Part shown: positions 13,944 to 29,283 of the stretch, in pieces | Layout of the letters: each line of letters begins with the position of its first letter | Numbering within the stretch: the stretch's first letter is position 1 | NCBI GenBank assembly: GCA_025435555.1 | Contig: JAIWWG010000056.1 | Span: forward strand, 180,363 to 244,362 | Length of the DNA: 64,000 nucleotides | Source of the DNA: Chytriomyces cf. hyalinus JEL632 | Lineage: Eukaryota > Chytridiomycota > Chytridiomycetes > Chytridiales > Chytriomycetaceae | Reading direction: 5' to 3' | Program-made: the position numbers and the translations under genes | The notes under the pieces: model-generated | Database searches by the model: none | Seen by the model: the letters and a program-made list of their open reading frames with translations, nothing else | What the model was told of the DNA's origin: nothing

Positions 13944-13998
13944 AAAATGCGGGTTTATTCACTTTTCCGTTCCATAAATATTTAAAAAACAATCCAAA
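13944..13998. promoter_or_regulatory. 55-bp bidirectional promoter/5' UTR region
   Basis: Only 55 bp separate the start codons of TBC1D31-like (minus) and beta-COP (plus). It contains an AT-rich core, CCATAAATATTTAAAAAAC, that could serve both directions. The transcription start sites probably lie inside or at the edge of the opposing gene. Confidence 0.5.
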
Positions 13999-16900
13999 AT
14001 GGACTATTCGCTCGTTGCACCTGACGACGACAAGGACGTGCCCACGACCGGCGACTTGCAAAAAGCGCTTGAGAAGGGAACCGACGAGCAGAAATGTGAC
14101 ACCATGAAGCGGTAAGAGCGAGCATGATTCCTCATTTATCAACTGGATCTATTTAATTCATACTCACAATACCCTCGCGCTTCAGCATTCTGCGTCTCAT
14201 GATGAACGGGGACCCACTTCCCTCTCTGCTCATGCATGTGATCCGATTCGTCATGCCTAGCAAAAGCAAGGCCCTCAAGAAGCTGCTCCTTGTGTACTGG
14301 GAGATTTGCCCACGGTGAGTGACTTTTATAGCAGGCGGTTGGAGTATTGAACACTACGGAAACCTCTGAAACGTCAATCAGTCTTGGTGCAGACGGCAAA
14401 CTCAAACCTGAAATGCGGCTCATGTGCCACGCTTTGCGAAACGATTTGCAGCACCCGAACGAATACATCCGCGGTAACACTCTGCGCCTTCTGTGCAAAC
14501 TGCAAGAAGATGAGCTTCTGGAACCTTGTGTGCCGCCTGTTCGCGCGTGTCTCGAGCACAGGCATTCGTTGAGTACCTTTTGTTGTGAATGATGACGTCA
14601 AGGCCGTGTGGTACTGACGCAAATTCATCTTCCCTTGGTTTTTTTGCTTTGTATGTGATCCAGCTATGTTCGCAAGAATGCCATCTTGGCCATCTACAGT
14701 ATCTTCAAAAATTTTGAGCACTTGATTCCAGATGCGCCAGAACTGATTCACAACTACATTCAAGCGGTATGCTTTGGGATTATGTTTCTATTCAGCGTCT
14801 ATATGTCCCTATGCTAAGTGCATCAACATTTGCGCTCCAGGAAGCGGATCCCAACTGCAAGCGCAATGCATTTGTCATGCTCATGAACACGAGCCAACCT
14901 TTGGCCGTGGAATACCTGTCTACTCAGTTTAGCGAAGTCAATCGTTTTGACGAAATTTTGCAGCAAGCCGTCATCGAATTGATTCGCAAAGACTGCCGCA
15001 GCCCAAATGCAGACAAAGTAACCATTCCTTATCCATTGGGTGAAATGTCTCTGTTACTCATACGCCCTTTTCTTGGAACTGAAAGGCAAAGTACATCCAA
15101 TGCGTTTTCTCCTTGCTCCAATCTAGCGCTCCGGCTGTCAAGTATGAAGCTGCAAACACGCTCATGTACCTGACCTCCCACACAACCGCTGTTAAGGCTG
15201 CTGCGTCCTGCTACATTGAGCTTATTGTGAAAGTGAGCGATAATAACGTCAAGCTTATTGTCCTCGATCGCCTCACCGAGCTGCGCGAGAAACATGAGCG
15301 CGTCTTGGATGATTTGGTTATGGATATCTTGCGCGTCCTGACGAGCCCTGACATTGATGTGCGCAAAAAATGTTTGGGAATTGCCATGGAAATGACGAGC
15401 TCCAGAAATGTCGCTGAGGTTGTTGCATTTTTGAAGAAGGAACTTTTGAAGACGCAGGACCAGGAGTACGAGAAGGTATGATTGTCATGTATTCCATCTG
15501 CATTGCGTACGATGGTTAACTGGTTCCCATTAGAACAATGAATACAGACAGTTGCTTGTTCACGCGATTCACTCGTGCGCCATCAAATTCTCTGAAGTTG
15601 CTGCCAGTGTCGTTCATGTCCTTATGGAGTTTTTGGGTGACTCTGGAGGTGCCTCGGCTGTTGACGTCATTGCTTTCGTCCGCGAAGTGATGGAAAAATT
15701 CCCAAATCTGCGCAGCGGAATTGTGGAGCAGCTGCTTGAATCGTTCAAGGATATGAAGACTGGACGAGTCTTCCGTGGTGCGCTTTGGATCATGGGTGAA
15801 TACACTCTGGATGCAGGAAGCATTGAAGCCAGCTTCAAGAAAATTCGTGAGAGCTTGGGAGAGCTTCCAATTATGGCGTCCGAGCAGGTACCCTTGCTGT
15901 CTTGTGAATATTGGCAAAAAAAATAACGTTTTTTTGTCGATTTCAGCGTCTTTTGGAAGAGCAAATGAACCCAGAGCAAGCGGCCGAGGCAGAAGTAAAA
16001 GAGGCAGCTCGTCTTAGTGCCCCTGTCGCTGCACGAAGAATCCTTGCAGACGGCACATACGCATCCGAATCTGCTTTCAGCGCCGTTGGACAATCCAAAT
16101 TGGAAGCTGTAAAAGCCAGCAACAAACCCCCTCTCCGTGGTTTATTGCTTGGTGGAGACTATTTTGTCGGTTCGTCTCTCGCCTCAGCCTTGACCAAGAT
16201 GGTTCTTCGTCACACCAACCTTCTGCGTGCATCTCCAAAAACGAATGCTCTTCGCAGTGAAGCCATGTTGATCATGACGTCAATTATCCGCGTTGGCAAA
16301 AGTGAGTTCAGTGTTACACCCATTGATGAGGACAGTCACGAGCGTATCAACAACTGCCTGCGCGTTCTCAGTGGAGCATATGGAAATGTCCTAGACCGCG
16401 TCTTTTTGGAAGAAACGCGTGGGGCGTTCTCCCAGCTTTTGCAAAGCGTGGACAAGAAGCATCCTAAGAATGAATCGCTCCTTAACAGCAAGAAAAAGGT
16501 TGCTATCGGAGGGGCAGCCGACGATGTGATTGTGTTCCGCCAACTGAAGGGCAAGCGCGGAGGAGGAGGCGAGCTGTTGGGCGACGCTTATGACTTGGAT
16601 TTGACGCGAGCCACTGGGCAAGGGGATAAGGTCGAGGATTTGGCGAGCAAGCTGAACAGAGTCGTGCAGTTGACTGGATTTTCGGATCCAGTTTATGCCG
16701 AAGCGTACGTCACAGTGCATCAATATGATATTCTCATGGGTGAGTTGACAAGCTCTTTGAGTTATTCATTTACTTCAATGAGAGCTGATGACTATTTGCC
16801 GACTAGATATTTTAATCGTCAACCAGACAAATGAAACACTTCAAAATCTGACTGTCGAATTCAACACGATGGGCGATTTGAAGCTTGTGGAACGACCCTC

Positions 16901-17519
16901 CCCACAAACAATTGCACCACACGGATTCCACAGTCTGAAGGCGAACATTAAGGTTTCTTCCACTGAGACTGGAATTATCTTCGGAAACATTGTTTACGAT
17001 GGGCCATCCGCTGTTGACGTGAACTGTGTCATTTTGAATGACTTGCATATTGATATCATGGACTACATCAAACCTGCCACATGTACCGAGACGCAATTCA
17101 GGGCCATGTGGACCGAATTTGAATGGGAGAACAAGGTTAACGTGAACACAAATATTGGGTAAGCTACATCTTTCTGGTGCACATAGAGCGCATGTGCTAA
17201 TATGTTCATCTCTCCCAGCGATCTTCACGAATACTTGAAGCATATTATGAAATCGACCAACATGAACTGCCTCACACCTGACCACGCTCTCAGTGGTGAC
17301 TGTGGTTTCCTCGCAGCGAACCTGTATGCTCGCAGTATCTTTGGTGAGGACGCATTGGCGAACATTTGTCTCGAATCACAGGTGCAAGGAAGCAGCGCAA
17401 TCTCAGGACACATTCGTATCCGTAGTAAGACACAAGGCATTGCGCTCTCATTGGGAGACAAGATTACGCTCAGTCAAAAAGTAGCGAATTCTGGTCTTGG
17501 CGGCCTTGTTGCTGCTTGA
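13999..17519 (+). CDS. COPB1/SEC26: Coatomer subunit beta (beta-COP)
   Basis: The beta subunit of the COPI coat, which drives Golgi-to-ER and intra-Golgi vesicle traffic. From [15 protein letters not shown] the protein runs as alpha-solenoid HEAT repeats with conserved stretches: [74 protein letters not shown] and [18 protein letters not shown]. The appendage region follows: [73 protein letters not shown], then [18 protein letters not shown]. It ends [12 protein letters not shown]...GLGGLVAA at 17519. Short introns interrupt it, for example near 14113-14180, 14314-14380 and 16740-16805. Total length is close to the usual 950 or so residues. Essential in known fungi. Confidence 0.95.
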
Positions 17520-17646
17520 TTATAAGTGTTTTGTTGACTTCTTGGTTCGTGGCGTTAAATATTCTTGCTTGATGGGCATGAAAGGCGGATTGTTGGAACT
17601 TGGACTCGAAAATTGTTCTGCTCTTATATTTCTTTGTGATCAGGCT

Positions 17647-18133
17647 TCATGGGAAGACTGTTGCATCATCTTCCACAAACAAAGTGTACTTGATGATGGC
17701 ATTTCAGCTGGTTCACTTCGCGTAGACTAAACAGTCCGTCTGTAATGTTTCCCCAGCGCGGTTCGTGACTGCCTTTTCGTTTACGTATTTAAAACTGGTC
17801 ATGAGTGAAACAAGGAGGAGAGCGTGCGGCAGTGGTTTGCTTGTTTCGAGTTCTTGGTTGGATGAGAAGTAGCGCTCGAGATATGTGATGGCTGTGAGGA
17901 TTACAGAGACGCTTGAGTCGCTGATGTGAGGTGGTGTGCAAACTTGATCAGGTTGCCGTCATTGTTGCTGCTGTGGGTTGCAGCAGTGAGAGGGACTTGT
18001 TGCTCAATCAGTTGAGTGAGACGGTCTGCATTGTTCAGGTTTTAGTTTTAACTTTTAGAGAGACACCGTACTTGGTTAGAAATTTACCAGCAAGTGTGGT
18101 GGTTGCGTCAGTCGTCGTGATTTGGAGCTTCAT
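17647..18133 (-). pseudogene. Frameshifted fungal cyclin (Pho80/Pcl-type) relic
   Basis: No long ORF exists here, but the minus strand spells a cyclin in pieces. The ATG at 18133 (MKLQITTTDATTTLA) splices over a GTAAAT...TGCAG intron to DRLTQLIEQQVPL. A change of frame near 17940 leads to ISDSSVSVILTAITYLERYF and LLLVSLMTSFKYVNEK, then AVTNRA. After another shift near 17756, WGNIT...LREVNQL is read. After a third near 17702, AIIKYTLFVEDDATVFP is read, then a TGA at 17649-17647. These blocks are, in order, the helices of the PF08613-type fungal cyclin box (ILIYIDR, LMVASKF, TNRAW, LNYRLFV). Each shift is repaired by one or two bases, so either this is a decaying pseudogene or the assembly has indels. 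Confidence 0.55.
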
Positions 18134-18257
18134 TCTTGGTTAGTCAGCCCTGAAAACTATTCGTGTGGTCGCGATCTGTTCGCTTCGATCCGCTCATTGC
18201 GATCGAGGCAATCGGGAAATTTCAGTTTCAGCGCCCGTGCCACACATCACGAACGCT

Positions 18258-19436
18258 TCATTTGCTTTCCTCAACAGATAACGTACAGCAGGAACTACTG
18301 TCTTCATTCTGCATGCCCTTTTCCGACCCAGGTGAAGCAGAGCCAGACGTTTTCTCCAGGTCCTCCAACCTGCTCGCCACCATTGCCAAACGATTCTCGA
18401 CTTCGTCTTCACTATCACCTGACCAGTCATCATCATTTACGGCACCAGCCAGTTTCCAAATCAAACACGCCGCCTTATGGAAAGCAAGCGCAGTGTGATT
18501 GGGATGCTTGGTGACGTCGTCGAAAGGAATGTACACTAGCATTTCAGAACCCAAGTCAGGAATGGCAGCATGTCGTTGGTACCTCTTACGAACCGCACGA
18601 ATTCCAATGAGATCATCAAGATTGCGATGATGATCTTTGTCATTCGGATCATTTGTCCTGTTGACAATCTTGGCAATGAGGCGACTGTCCACAACATCAA
18701 TGTACTGCATGAGCGCATCAAATGATTTATGACAGTTTGCGCACAGCAAAACGCCATTTTGGACTTGAAACACCGAACGCATGCCTGCCCTTTCCAGGAG
18801 TTTCTCGATGACGAGAGGGTTAGAAGACTTTTGGGCAATGAGATGAGCAGCATCAGTTTCATTATGCTTCCAACAGATGAGGCACACAAGGTCCCTTTTA
18901 CGTAACGCTGTTGAGAAGTTGGAGTGCTTTGGGTCAGTAGCATTCGATTTTATCGGAGTTGACGATCCGGTTGACCCCGCTGCCCCTTGAGGAGAGGCAT
19001 TCGACGATCCACTTGAGCCGTGCTGTTTAAATGGTTGGATGAACCGAGCATATAAAAGGTTCAGACACTGCTGCTCCTCTTCCTTTTCCTTGAGGCGGTT
19101 GGACCCAAATGTCCAGTAGAAGTCGCGAAAGTAATCCTCTTGCCATTCTTTGTCTGGTGTATGCATCAGAATGCCATAAAGGAACCCAAACTTGTTACGC
19201 TTCCCAAAATTGCTCCAAGTAGGTTTCCGTGGCCCTGTCACTGACGCAACTTGATGCAGGACACGATCAATGTCAGGAACTTCAATGTCGTAGAATTTGG
19301 CCACTGCGTTACGTGCCATCTCGAAAGTTACTGGCGGTGCATCTGGCGGGGGTTGGGTGAACTCAAACACTGGCGGTGTAGTGGTGGTTTTGGGTTCAAC
19401 GGTGTGAGGAACAGTGTCTTGTGCAATGGGATGCAT
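18258..19436 (-). CDS. HNH-type nuclease-like domain protein
   Basis: One uninterrupted exon, 392 codons from the ATG at 19436 (MHPIAQDTVPH). An in-frame ATG also exists at 19538, but the extra 34 residues look like translated 5' UTR. The N-terminal part is a conserved-looking alpha/beta region (FGKRNKFGFLYGILMHTPDKEW). A Ser/Gly linker follows, then an HNH fold: RDLVCLICWKHNETDAAHLIA (CxxC and the AAHLI histidine) and NGVLLCANCHKSFD (second zinc CxxC and the final His). The tail is acidic and Ser-rich. HNH_2-type domains of this layout (AAHLIP...N...LC..CHK.FD) occur in many fungal proteins of unknown job and resemble restriction or homing nucleases. No mobile-element context is seen. Function not assigned beyond a possible metal-dependent nuclease. 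Confidence 0.7.
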   Translation of the reverse strand: MHPIAQDTVPHTVEPKTTTTPPVFEFTQPPPDAPPVTFEMARNAVAKFYDIEVPDIDRVLHQVASVTGPRKPTWSNFGKRNKFGFLYGILMHTPDKEWQEDYFRDFYWTFGSNRLKEKEEEQQCLNLLYARFIQPFKQHGSSGSSNASPQGAAGSTGSSTPIKSNATDPKHSNFSTALRKRDLVCLICWKHNETDAAHLIAQKSSNPLVIEKLLERAGMRSVFQVQNGVLLCANCHKSFDALMQYIDVVDSRLIAKIVNRTNDPNDKDHHRNLDDLIGIRAVRKRYQRHAAIPDLGSEMLVYIPFDDVTKHPNHTALAFHKAACLIWKLAGAVNDDDWSGDSEDEVENRLAMVASRLEDLEKTSGSASPGSEKGMQNEDSSSCCTLSVEESK

Positions 19437-19736
19437 TTTTAGGCTGTTTCGATATGTTTCAAAAAAAATCCAGATGAAATCACCGTTTGTTCTACCTGCT
19501 TTTAACACCAGTATCGACACCATTGGTAGCTCGAACATGACCCTCTGTAACTGTCAAAAGCGCAAATGCGCGCGCGCAGATAACAATACTTGAGGTGAGT
19601 TTGTTGAAAGGAACATGACAGCCAGAAGGTACGCATAAAAGACATACCAGTTATTATATAAACCAGCTTTTTTTTAATTATTTTTTTGATGTTGAGCAAA
19701 ACTGCTATAAATCAAGGGAAAAAGAGAAAATATAAA
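19437..19736. other. Intergenic, about 300 bp
   Basis: Upstream of the HNH gene and downstream of the ABCC gene, both minus strand. A short CG alternation (TGCGCGCGCGCAG, about 19567-19579) and an A/T-rich stretch with a T run near 19670 are present. No coding exon seen. Confidence 0.35.
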
Positions 19737-24461
<4,725 letters not shown>

Positions 24462-24910
24462 TCTTTTTGTTTTCTTTCTTGTGAGTGTTTTCAGCCAAAA
24501 TGTCGAACTAGTGCAAATGATTAGAAATGCCGATTTCAAATGATTTGGCATGTTTTATTTTAACGTCGTCTTGGCGTTGCTTGTCCGATCGACCGATGAC
24601 ATACGCGCGGCGTGCATTCCATCCGGACATGCTGGCATGCCCGAGCGACAGCTGTATCAGCACTGTTGCTATTGTCTTGCCAGTGTGTGCAATGTGGACT
24701 TGTCAGTTCTTGATTCGAAACAGCAGCTTAACCACTCGGGCTTGACCGCTACAACTGCTTGGCTCTCCATCGTGTGGCAGAGTCCAAGGATGAGAAGTCC
24801 AGTTGGGGAAGCTGCTGTGTGTGCACCAGAGTCTACTGGATGACTTTGGTGAGGGCAATGGGTTTGATGAATCACAAGTGAAGTGGATATTTACAATCAC
24901 AAAATCAACA
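24462..24910. promoter_or_regulatory. Divergent upstream region of ABCC and PIN-like carrier
   Basis: About 450 bp between two divergent start codons. Small ORFs here, for example at 24550-24843 on plus, have no recognisable content. An upstream exon of the carrier could be hidden here, because its predicted N terminus is short. Confidence 0.35.
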
Positions 24911-26553
24911 ATGCAAATAACTGGCTCCATCGTATGGGCTGCCTGCAACCCAATCCTGACACTGGCAATCGTTCTAAGTAAGCTCAACCTACCCCCTTCA
25001 GTAATGACGGAGTATTGAATCTTTGCTCCAGGTGTTGGAATCTTCATGAGCAGGAACGGGACTGTTTCGGCGAAGGACTCCAAAATGCTGTCAACGGTGA
25101 AAGCTCCGGAAAGGCCCTTCCTTTTGCCTCGCTTGTTTCTCATCCCGCTCTCCACTCAGATTCTCATCAATACGTTTTATCCGTGCTTGCTGTTTACAAA
25201 CGTCATCTTGGGAGTGTCAAGTGCCAACCTCAAATCCTTCCTGATCATGACCCTCGCATCTGCCGTGATTCTGGCATGCGGTTCGCTCCTTGGCATCCTC
25301 ATTCTGAAGCTCACAAACCCACCTGAGGGATTCCGCTACGGCACAGTCAGTGAGTGTGATTCACCCGTGTTTTCTGATGACTCATCGTAATGATATCACC
25401 CCACTCGTGTTATCAGTGGCAACCGCGATGGGCAATTACGGCGACATGGTCCTCGCCATCGTTGTATCCCTCGGGAATCTTCCGCCTTTTGCAAACGGAG
25501 ACGCGGCGAAGGGCGTTGCGTGAGTTTTCTGATTTCTCCCTTCATAATTTTTTTCTTCGTTGTAACTTTCCTCACTCTCGAATATCAACGACCCAGTTAC
25601 GTCGCCGCCTTTATATGTTTTACAAATATCTTCTTTTTTACGATTGGGTTCAAGTACATTGGGGAAGACTTCAAAAAGCTCAAGACGACTGAACTGGAAG
25701 AAACTGTAATTGTGGATCCCGAGCAAAACAAAGCCGATCTGGCATTTTTGATTATTGATGATACTGCAAATGCAAACGCGGGATCAAGCAGCAGGGATCC
25801 TCAACCAATGGATGTTGTTGAAGATGAGCGCAGTCACTCAGTCAGAAACCCGCGGTTTAAGCTGTCAGAATCATCTAAATTCTGGATAACTACTATCGCA
25901 AATCCTTGTAACATTGCCGTGAGTCATCTTATTCATTCGATACTCCTTTACTTGTTTTCTTATTCTTGGATAAAACTTTCAAACAGACTGTTCTTGGCCT
26001 CATTGTAACCATGATTCCCGCGTTAAGAAGTTTATTCTACGATCCGTCGGGCTCGTCGCAACCACTCTCCTTCGCATTCAAAAGCTTTTCTCTGATTGGA
26101 GGAGGTGCCGTTCCAATTGGGATCTTGAATGTGGGAACAGCCTTGGGTCGCCTTACACCCAAAAAATTTGCTCCGCCGCGCGTGATTGGCGCAATAGCAT
26201 TTTGTCGGCTTGTAATTATGCCAGTGATTGGAATTGCGGCTGTGCAAGCGATGGCTATGAACGGCGTTATTGACGCTAACGACAAGATGATGCGGTTTGT
26301 TTTGATGGTGAGTTGACGATTGCGCGAGCGCGCGGGATAAAAAAAAGGAAATACGCGCTCATTTTAACTTTTTTCGTATTCTCTTTAGTTGCAAACTGCG
26401 GTTCCTACTGCATCTTCAGCTGTGTACATCACCCAGTTTTGGCATCCTGAAGGTGACGCGGATGCAATAGCAAGCGTCATTCTGGTACAGTATGGCGTTG
26501 CGCTTGTGACAATAACGTTTGCCCTTACTATTATGCTGTCACTGTTGACATGA
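24911..26553 (+). CDS. PIN/PILS-like auxin efflux carrier family (Mem_trans) permease
   Basis: A membrane carrier of the auxin-efflux (AEC) family. Spliced exons give an N-terminal helix bundle (GSIVWAACNPILTLAIVL, STQILINTFYPCLLFTNVI, LIMTLASAVILACGSLLGIL) with the typical NTFYPCLLF turn. Next is the conserved ATAMGNYGDMVLAIV/NLP segment around the crossover. A hydrophilic Glu/Asp loop follows (EQNKADLAF...VEDERSHS), then a C-terminal bundle (SFSLIGGGAVPIGILNVG, VIGAIAFCRLVIMPVIG, QTAVPTASSAVYITQFW). These are the AEC fingerprints seen in fungal ECM3-like proteins. The substrate in fungi is not settled. The first in-frame ATG is 24911, which leaves the first helix slightly short; an upstream exon is possible. 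It ends in a TGA at 26553. Confidence 0.82.
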
Positions 26554-27024
26554 AAGCCAAAAGTATTCATCAAATTATACATACGGATTGGGTGTGCGAA
26601 AATAAAGCAACCGAGACATATTGTGGATTTTAAAAAAAGGAGAGTGTGCCCTGCATGAAGAGCCGCATGGCGAAGTGGTACAGTAGTTGTGCCCAGTGTA
26701 TATTTTAGTTCCACCGCTAGAGTTGTGTTGAGTAGCAGCTCTTTTCTCCACCCGTTATCCACAGGAACAGCAGTCGAAATAATCATCGCGTTTTGTGTCG
26801 ATAAGGGTTCAATTAACACAAAAGCGGTGCTGACAAATAATGAAAAGGTCTTTTTTTTTTTGGAGCAAGAAAATCAGCCGGTTCAGTTCTGGCACATTCC
26901 CTTCTCTCGTTGTACATACGTTATAAAAATGAATGGGTAACTGTAAGGGTCAGCTAGCAGGGGAAGGTAGAAAATGGAAAATGGAACAAGACAGACGGAC
27001 AGCAATTCGAGCATGTCATAATGT
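26554..27024. other. Intergenic between convergent genes, about 470 bp
   Basis: Holds the 3' UTRs of the carrier and of the SH3 membrane gene. An A run near 26633 and a T11 tract near 26850 are present. A short plus-strand ORF at 26689-26940 has no ATG start and no recognisable domain. Nothing else seen. Confidence 0.35.
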
Positions 27025-29283
27025 TCATTGGAAGCTGATTTGGTTGCTGTTTATACTGCTTCTCCGTTTCAGAACTGACATTCTTGTACTGTCACTGACG
27101 ATGCTTGGCTCTGCTTCCCCGAGAGGAACCACACATGCCAAGGGGAACGCGCCGCTTTGTCCTCCAATAACTCCGCTGGCCCATCCATCATCAAAGAGAT
27201 TCGTTACCGTAACTGAAAAGGCTTGAATTAATATGCAGGGTTGGTATTCAGAAGAAATTAACTCACCAATGTCACCGGGTCGTAGCGATAGTTCATCCTC
27301 CATATCTTTCTCATACTGGAACAGCACTTTAACTTTAAACAATCCAGCATCTTCAACTCCCAGAGAAGATTGATTCATGTCCACTCCATCCGCAAACTGT
27401 GACTCATTTAATGGATATGCGTATGATAAAGGTCGGTATTCGGGCTCGTATTCGCTCGTAAGATTGTACGCCATGCTATTCATAGTGGTCGGCCGATCAA
27501 CGCCACTGCTGACAGCCTCCGAGTAAACTGACGCAAAATTATTGCTCCGAGACTGGTTATAATTTGCGGATTCTCGCATTGCAGAATATAAGCTTTGTCC
27601 TCTTGACTTGTCCTGCTGAGCTAACCGCGACTCCCGGTTTTTGTTCCCATCTTCAAACAGCTCATTATCGTCCTTCATCCAATACTCGCCAGTCGCGGAA
27701 AGTTTTCCTTCACCCATTGGTGCATAATCAAAGTCCAGATATTCCGACATTCCCCCATTCCCTCGAGCTCCATCGGTAGGGAAACTGTATCCACCAACAC
27801 CAGATGCAGCAGCGTTCGGTAAAATAGGGTCCGCACTGGGCCCACGCTGCCTCGGAGCAAAAATGTTTTCCGGACTTTGATTCCCGTCTTCCCTTCCACT
27901 CTTATTTGCACCTCCAGTTCGTATCCCAGCCATACCACTATTTCCTGCATCATTCCCGCTCGCTTGTTTTTGCCCCCGTTTATTCCTGTACGCAATAAAC
28001 ATGTAGAGCGCAACAATGATGACAAGACCACCCAACAGTCCGACTACGATTGCAATTGTTGTTGCAGTCATACCCATCCCAGAGTTTTGTGACCCGCCCG
28101 AGATTCCTGAAGCTGCGGATGTTGAACCGTTGGCTCCTGGCATGGTGCCATTTGTGGTGCTGCCTGCATCAATTCCGTTTGCTGGGGGGTCCGTAGGGGA
28201 GTTACCGCCTGTTGCGGGGTTCTCTGCACCCGCTGTGCCTTCATTAATCGTGTTGCCTGATCCATTATTGCCGTTATTGCCTGATCCATTATTGCCGTTT
28301 ACGGATCCGTTATTTGGATCGCCCTTTCCACCATTCGCGCCAACAGATCCATTATTCGTGTTACTTGACCCGCTGTTCGTATTCCCAGATCCATTATTTG
28401 AATTCGTCGAACCGCTGTTACCATTCCCTGATCCAGTATTTGAATTCGAAGTGGTACCCGTGGCTACTTTGCTCAAGAACACGGTACAACATGGGTCATT
28501 CGTCAAAGCACCCTTCCCACTCCCGTCTCTACAATAAGCGGTTGCATCTTTGGACACAAGGAAACCACACGTATTGCGTTCAAGCGAAATAACCTGCAAG
28601 CAGTTGTTTGTATTTGGCAGCTGTGTGCAAATCTGTTGGTAATTCGATAAAGTCACTGCTCGGTTGGTTGCAATGGTTGAAGACTGGGATATGATTTCGG
28701 AACAGAAGGACGGGTTATTGAAAATGTCTTGAAGAGATTGTCTGGCGGATAGGCACGTTGATCTGCATAGCTGCGTGTTTGGCGTGGGTGATTGCGGCGG
28801 GGGACAAGGGTTCGGGTTGTTTTGTGCGAGGTAGATGAGCTCTCCCTGGTAGAAAGACATGTGATACCGTTGGTTGCTTCCATTCCAATTGGGGCAACCA
28901 AAGAATGATCTGGTGAGTGTTATGATTTTTGTTTTGGCGTCATTGATTTGGTTTTTTGAAGGGAGATTATTCATCTCCCCACACACACTGCAAAGAGCTG
29001 CCCACCTGAACCCGCTGATGTATCCAGTGCTATTGTCGAAACGAGCCAATAGAAAGTCGTCCATGGATGCAGTGTCCGTAATGCCCGCGGCTCTGTCTAT
29101 GAGCATGGAGTAACCAACAAAGTCCGTCAGGGTTGTGGTGCGCGGCTGGACCACGAAGCAATTGCTGTTTGTAGGAGCCATTTGTGGTACGTGTGATAGA
29201 TGGTATGCAAATGATGCTGTGATGCCGGTTGTTGATGCTGGGGTATGAAGGTATGTGCAATGCAGTTGTGGACAGGGGTCCAC
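27025..29283 (-). CDS. Single-pass membrane protein with Asn/Gly/Ser stalk and cytoplasmic SH3 domain
   Basis: The extracellular half has many Cys residues (CSVCGEMNN, RSTCLSARQSLQDIF, CCTVFLSKVATG), like a disulfide-stabilised fungal surface domain. A long Asn/Gly/Ser/Thr repeat stalk follows (GSGNTNSGSSNTNNGS type), then one membrane helix (TATTIAIVVGLLGGLVIIVALYMFIAYR) followed by basic residues. The cytoplasmic part, with Tyr and Ser/Pro motifs, ends in an SH3 domain: FKVKVLFQYEKDMEDELSL, RPGDIVTVTNLFDDGWASG, GAFPLACVVPL. The ALYDY-equivalent (VLFQYEKD), DDGW and FP..(Y/V) positions are recognisable. A 54-nt intron (27266-27213) splits the SH3 domain. The layout fits a sensor or adhesion scaffold, by analogy with Sho1-type proteins. 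The N terminus is unresolved: the open frame begins with GTG, the first ATG is at 29181, and no signal peptide exon was found. Confidence 0.7.
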   Translation of the reverse strand: MDPCPQLHCTYLHTPASTTGITASFAYHLSHVPQMAPTNSNCFVVQPRTTTLTDFVGYSMLIDRAAGITDTASMDDFLLARFDNSTGYISGFRWAALCSVCGEMNNLPSKNQINDAKTKIITLTRSFFGCPNWNGSNQRYHMSFYQGELIYLAQNNPNPCPPPQSPTPNTQLCRSTCLSARQSLQDIFNNPSFCSEIISQSSTIATNRAVTLSNYQQICTQLPNTNNCLQVISLERNTCGFLVSKDATAYCRDGSGKGALTNDPCCTVFLSKVATGTTSNSNTGSGNGNSGSTNSNNGSGNTNSGSSNTNNGSVGANGGKGDPNNGSVNGNNGSGNNGNNGSGNTINEGTAGAENPATGGNSPTDPPANGIDAGSTTNGTMPGANGSTSAASGISGGSQNSGMGMTATTIAIVVGLLGGLVIIVALYMFIAYRNKRGQKQASGNDAGNSGMAGIRTGGANKSGREDGNQSPENIFAPRQRGPSADPILPNAAASGVGGYSFPTDGARGNGGMSEYLDFDYAPMGEGKLSATGEYWMKDDNELFEDGNKNRESRLAQQDKSRGQSLYSAMRESANYNQSRSNNFASVYSEAVSSGVDRPTTMNSMAYNLTSEYEPEYRPLSYAYPLNESQFADGVDMNQSSLGVEDAGLFKVKVLFQYEKDMEDELSLRPGDIGELISSEYQPCILIQAFSVTVTNLFDDGWASGVIGGQSGAFPLACVVPLGEAEPSIVSDSTRMSVLKRRSSINSNQISFQ

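Noticed and set aside
28240-28440. CRISPR-like regular repeats
   Set aside because: The spacing follows codons of an Asn/Gly/Ser stalk in an open frame; the organism is a eukaryote.
28016-28537. Plus-strand Pro/Leu/Phe-rich ORF (PDPLLPLLPDPLLPF type)
   Set aside because: Mirror of the Asn/Gly/Ser repeat stalk on the minus strand; composition explained by the repeat.
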